Of a stretch of 64,000 nt of DNA, positions 60,177-64,000 are shown piece after piece. Every line of letters begins with the position of its first letter. The stretch's first letter is position 1. The stretch is from Panorpa germanica (lineage: Eukaryota; Arthropoda; Insecta; Mecoptera; Panorpidae): positions 14,322,001-14,386,000 of the forward strand of contig OY783214.1 of assembly GCA_963678705.1 (NCBI GenBank), given 5' to 3'. The position numbers and the translations under genes are program-made. Under the pieces are notes generated by a model, which saw only the letters and a program-made list of their open reading frames with translations, was not told the DNA's origin and made no database searches.

Positions 60177-63100
60177 ATTTTTGGAATGTTATTATATGTG
60201 TAAATTCAAGTTTATACGATATTTAAATTTTAGTAAAGGAAAGTTTGGTGTTTATTAATACAAACTTAAAATTTAATAAAGAAAATCCACTTATATTTTA
60301 AAGTTACTCTCATGAACATATATTTTAAAAAGTTCAATTGAGATTAAATTATTTATTTAGTTTTCGCTAATTTTTGAAATATATAAGTCACCTATTGTTT
60401 ACATTTATATTAAATTTTATATAAATTTTTTGTATTTTTGGATTTTTTTTAAATCAATTAATTTCAAGAAATGTTTGTTATTATGTTATATAGTCTTGAA
60501 GAGATAGTATTATTAAAAGCTTTAAATTTGTAATAAGTATTTAGGTTATTTTAGTTATTTCCTTCTTATGAGTAACTAATAATACTCATTTATTTTGATA
60601 TACTTTTGTTATGTACCTGTGTTATATTTATAAATTTTTTTTTTTTGTATTAATATCTTTAATTTTGCATAAAAGTAAACTACGTACAATATAATTTATT
60701 GTTTTGTAATCTACAAAGGGCACCGACCTTTTTGATTGGTAAACTAAAGGTTTCCTAAGTTTAATATTAATAATTAAAAGTTGTTCGTTATGAATTTACA
60801 TATTTATTTTATAATCTGTCGATTATTATATGCTGTTAATACTCATTTATTCTTAAATATTATTTTGTTACGTAGTGTTATTGTTTATTTATAAATATTG
60901 TTTTCTTTGTACGTAAAAAGGTGTTTTTTTTTCAACATTTGAAATGTATTAATTGATTGGTAAAGTGATCTCTAAGTTTAATGTTTACTCACACATACGA
61001 TTGCAAATTGCTAATGATAATAATTTGAAAACATACTCTTGAATGTGCTTTAATACAATATACATCTAATCGCACAATGAATTATATTTGAATTATTTTT
61101 TTCATTATTTAGAACATGCAATAAATTTTAATATAGTGCTAATAGTATTTATTATTACATCATTAATAAGTGCTAAAGTGCCTACATTTTGGTTGCTTTT
61201 AATTATCTAATCAGAGTTCTATTGATTTTTCGTTTTAAACAATAAATATTTAAAAATGATTCAAGTAAATGTTGGTATAAAAATTATTACTTTTTGTAAA
61301 TTAGGCTCGAAAATGTAAGAAGTAGATATTATTTAGTTTTAAGCATAGTTGCTAGTTACTAAAAATCAAAGCAATATAGTTAAAATAGCTTAAAATTACA
61401 AATCTACAATTTATTATAACCAAGTGTATTACATTTTTGTTGTTGTAACTTATATATTCAAAATCAATCACAGTTTGTATGTTACTCAGTATTGTAAATG
61501 GTTTAATTTTATTGAAACTACTTAAATTCATTCTAAAATGAACTCAATTTGTACATTTTTGGTTAACTAATACCTTTTAAATAAGACTCCTGATATTTAA
61601 CACCCATTATATATAACCTAGTCACTAAAGTAAAAATTTGTTTTAAATTTGTTCTATAAAACTGAAGATTGAAAATCGAATCTAATGGAGAAAGACATTT
61701 TCTCAAATACTAGCAAAAGTTCCTAAAACAGCAATTTATTTTTTGATGAGATCTGGGCATGTAGAAACAAATTTAAAATAAAAATGTGTTAAGAATATAA
61801 GATTCCATATTAGAAAACTTTTTTTATGTTGAAATGTAATCAATTAATTAATTAAACTTTTGAACGTGTAATAAAACAAAATTTGTCTTGTTTTTGCGTT
61901 TAGCAAACGTAAAATAATATTCATTTGTCACGTAATATTCATATGTATTTTGTGCACTATAAATAAAGATTATTGGTATAAGGAATACTGATAATATACT
62001 ATATATTTATTATTTGTTTGGAAAATATAAAAGTGTTTTATTAATGTTACTTTCCTCTTAGCTCTTCCTTTAATATTTGTTGCGCAGTGCTCTCTTTCGC
62101 TCTTTCTCATATGCACAAAAGTAAAAAATAATCTTGGTGCATCGTGTTTCGAATTTGGCAACGTTACATTCCTACCAAACGTACCGGCCAAGACATTACT
62201 TTGCATGACTTGTTTACGTTGGGTGTTTGTGATGGGTCCTTTTTGCAACTATATTTACAAAAATAAAAGTATATGTGGTTGTATAATAATCAGGCGTTAA
62301 ATTTATAAACTAATAAAGCCATCTATGAAGCAAATGAATTACTTCTTCTGTTATATCTATTGTATAACAGATAGCGCAGTCTATATTTAAATTATTGCTA
62401 AACAATTACTTTTGAAAAATTAATTAATAATATCTGTCAAGATAATCAACAGAGATTCTACATGATAAATAATTTACTAAGCTGTTAACGTTTTAAAAAA
62501 CATTACAAATTTCAAAGCGCCTGATCCTCATTCGAATACTATAACACATTTACATAATGGGTCCTTCAAAATAACGAATTACTTCATTCCATTTATATTT
62601 TTTATATTTCTCCGCTTTATGAACATTTTTTCATGCAGTTATGTTGGTTGGTTATGCTATAAAATAAAGAACTGAGTCATTATATTTTAAATATCTACGA
62701 TTTTCTGACATTTTATAATAATATATTGTTATATCTTTCAAAAGTGGGTAATGTTTTCTAACGTAGCATGTTCTACTGATTTCAAAAAGAAAAATTATTT
62801 TTAAAAATCTATTACGGCTCAAGTATAATATGCTGATATCTCGTAAACCAAAATACTTATCTAAATATGAATTGAAAATTTAAAACCAGCATTTACAATT
62901 ATGTTAATTATCGTCATAAAAATAAAAAACAATTTTGGTCCATTTTTATGAAAAGTAAGAAGGCTATACTCTTCTTCCCATATGGAACTTTTACACAAAA
63001 ATAGTCATAACTTGCATAAACTGCAAACTTGATTTTAAACAACGTAATTTAAGTTGCCTGCTCTTCAGGCTTAACAATTTAAAATGTATTTATATATACC

Positions 63101-64000
63101 TAATGTATTTTAATTACTTTTGAGAAATATTTGAATGCTGCTGGCTTATAGATGTCGCTAGTTTCTATTTAAATTGTTAATAAATTATAATTGGTTTAAG
63201 GGTATGATGAGTTTAATATTAAAAAGAGATAGTTAAAGAGAATGAAATATTTTTTCTGCATTTATAATTTCTTTGTAATAAAAGCAACAGAAAATTATTT
63301 TCAAGATTGTAGATTTGACAACAAAGAATATTTTCCGTTCATAAAGGTGCATTTTTTTGTAATTACGTGCTTTTCCATTTCGCTATTGTTTTGTTTTTAA
63401 TTACTCTCTGCAGTCATTCAGAAAATATATTTTAATTTACAATTGCAATGTATAATTAAAACGAAACTTTATTATTTATTTATGTTATAATTTTTATAAT
63501 AATCAGAATCATTTAAAAAATGGCTATTTTACTAATGGTTATGAAAATAGTAATGACAAAAGGACGAAAAAATTTGGTAGAAATTTTGTTTTAATAAATT
63601 TGAAAAAGCTATGCACATGTCTTATAATAAGTTTTCGACTTGAAAAATAGGACGCTTCCCAATTGTTGAATCGATAGAATTATGTATGAACATTATTTTG
63701 GCTGACGCAGCAGCTGAAACCAACACATGAAATGAACAGCAAACAGAAATTAATTTAACAGCGACATGAAAGCTATGATTTAGTTTCTGTTTTAATTAGT
63801 TCTACATATAATTAAAAGTTACAATGTATTCATTGTTGATTGAAAGAACTTCTGATTGAATGGATAAGTTTGCTCATATTGATTTCAATTGAATAAACAA
63901 ATGTACAACATTTTCTATTTGTTTTACATAGTACCTCACAATAGAAATATTTACCTTTATTATGTATATTTACTCATTAATAATTTATTATAATTTTCAA
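60177..64000. other. UBE2O 3' region and intergenic DNA
   Basis: Strongly AT-rich, several AATAAA motifs, no MITE of the families above. A short patch at 62050-62240 is less AT-rich and carries a minus-strand frame of 92 codons without recognisable features. Nothing else supported. Confidence 0.6.

Noticed and set aside
61970-62248. 92-codon minus-strand frame in a slightly less AT-rich patch
   Set aside because: No domain, homology or clear gene structure; too little to call a gene, though the patch itself is noted.
1-64000. tRNA and rRNA genes
   Set aside because: No A-box/B-box pairs or conserved rRNA stretches were recognised by eye; a covariance-model scan would be needed to exclude them fully.

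Overview
The window is nuclear DNA of an arthropod, almost certainly an insect. It is very AT-rich, has GT-AG introns, carries a mucin built on insect-type chitin-binding domains, and is littered with short non-autonomous DNA transposons. I cannot assign an order from the sequence alone. No rRNA, tRNA, CRISPR array or virus-derived element was found.

Left part (0.3-17.4 kb), minus strand. Two genes lie head to tail. The first (295-2911, two exons, 385 aa) is a type II membrane glycoprotein. Its core resembles the A4GALT / Gb3-synthase branch of glycosyltransferase family 32, but the DxD metal site is degenerate and the C-terminal end is missing. The second (7156-17363, three coding exons, about 2,124 aa) is a secreted mucin with ten chitin-binding type 2 (peritrophin-A-like) domains joined by long Ser/Thr/Gln-rich linkers. 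Its signal-peptide exon lies 3.8 kb upstream of the giant 6-kb exon. Its last chitin-binding domain lies in a separate 3' exon.

Middle (17.4-54 kb). This is gene-poor intergenic or long-intron DNA. It holds several MITE families: a ~630-bp family with AATGGGCTTGTGTCCT ends, a ~255-bp family with CCCAGTAAAC ends, two hAT-type MITEs with 8-bp target duplications, and 115-bp hairpin elements. Two core-promoter-like spots stand out. A minus-strand TATA/Inr at 30.78 kb is followed by a donor at 30.58 kb and may be the distal 5' exon of the mucin. A plus-strand TATA/Inr at 35.17 kb is followed by a short coding first exon (35444-35514) of an unidentified gene. A third promoter-like island with a perfect NRF-1/Ewg-type palindrome sits inside the mucin intron at 14.58 kb.

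Right part (54.2-60.2 kb), plus strand. A complete UBE2O orthologue (E2/E3 hybrid ubiquitin-conjugating enzyme) was reconstructed as 15 exons in one unbroken 1,397-aa frame. Its first intron is of the rare GC-AG type. The remainder to 64 kb is 3' UTR and AT-rich intergenic DNA.

The genes look functionally unrelated: extracellular matrix mucin, Golgi-type glycosyltransferase relative, and cytosolic/nuclear protein quality control.
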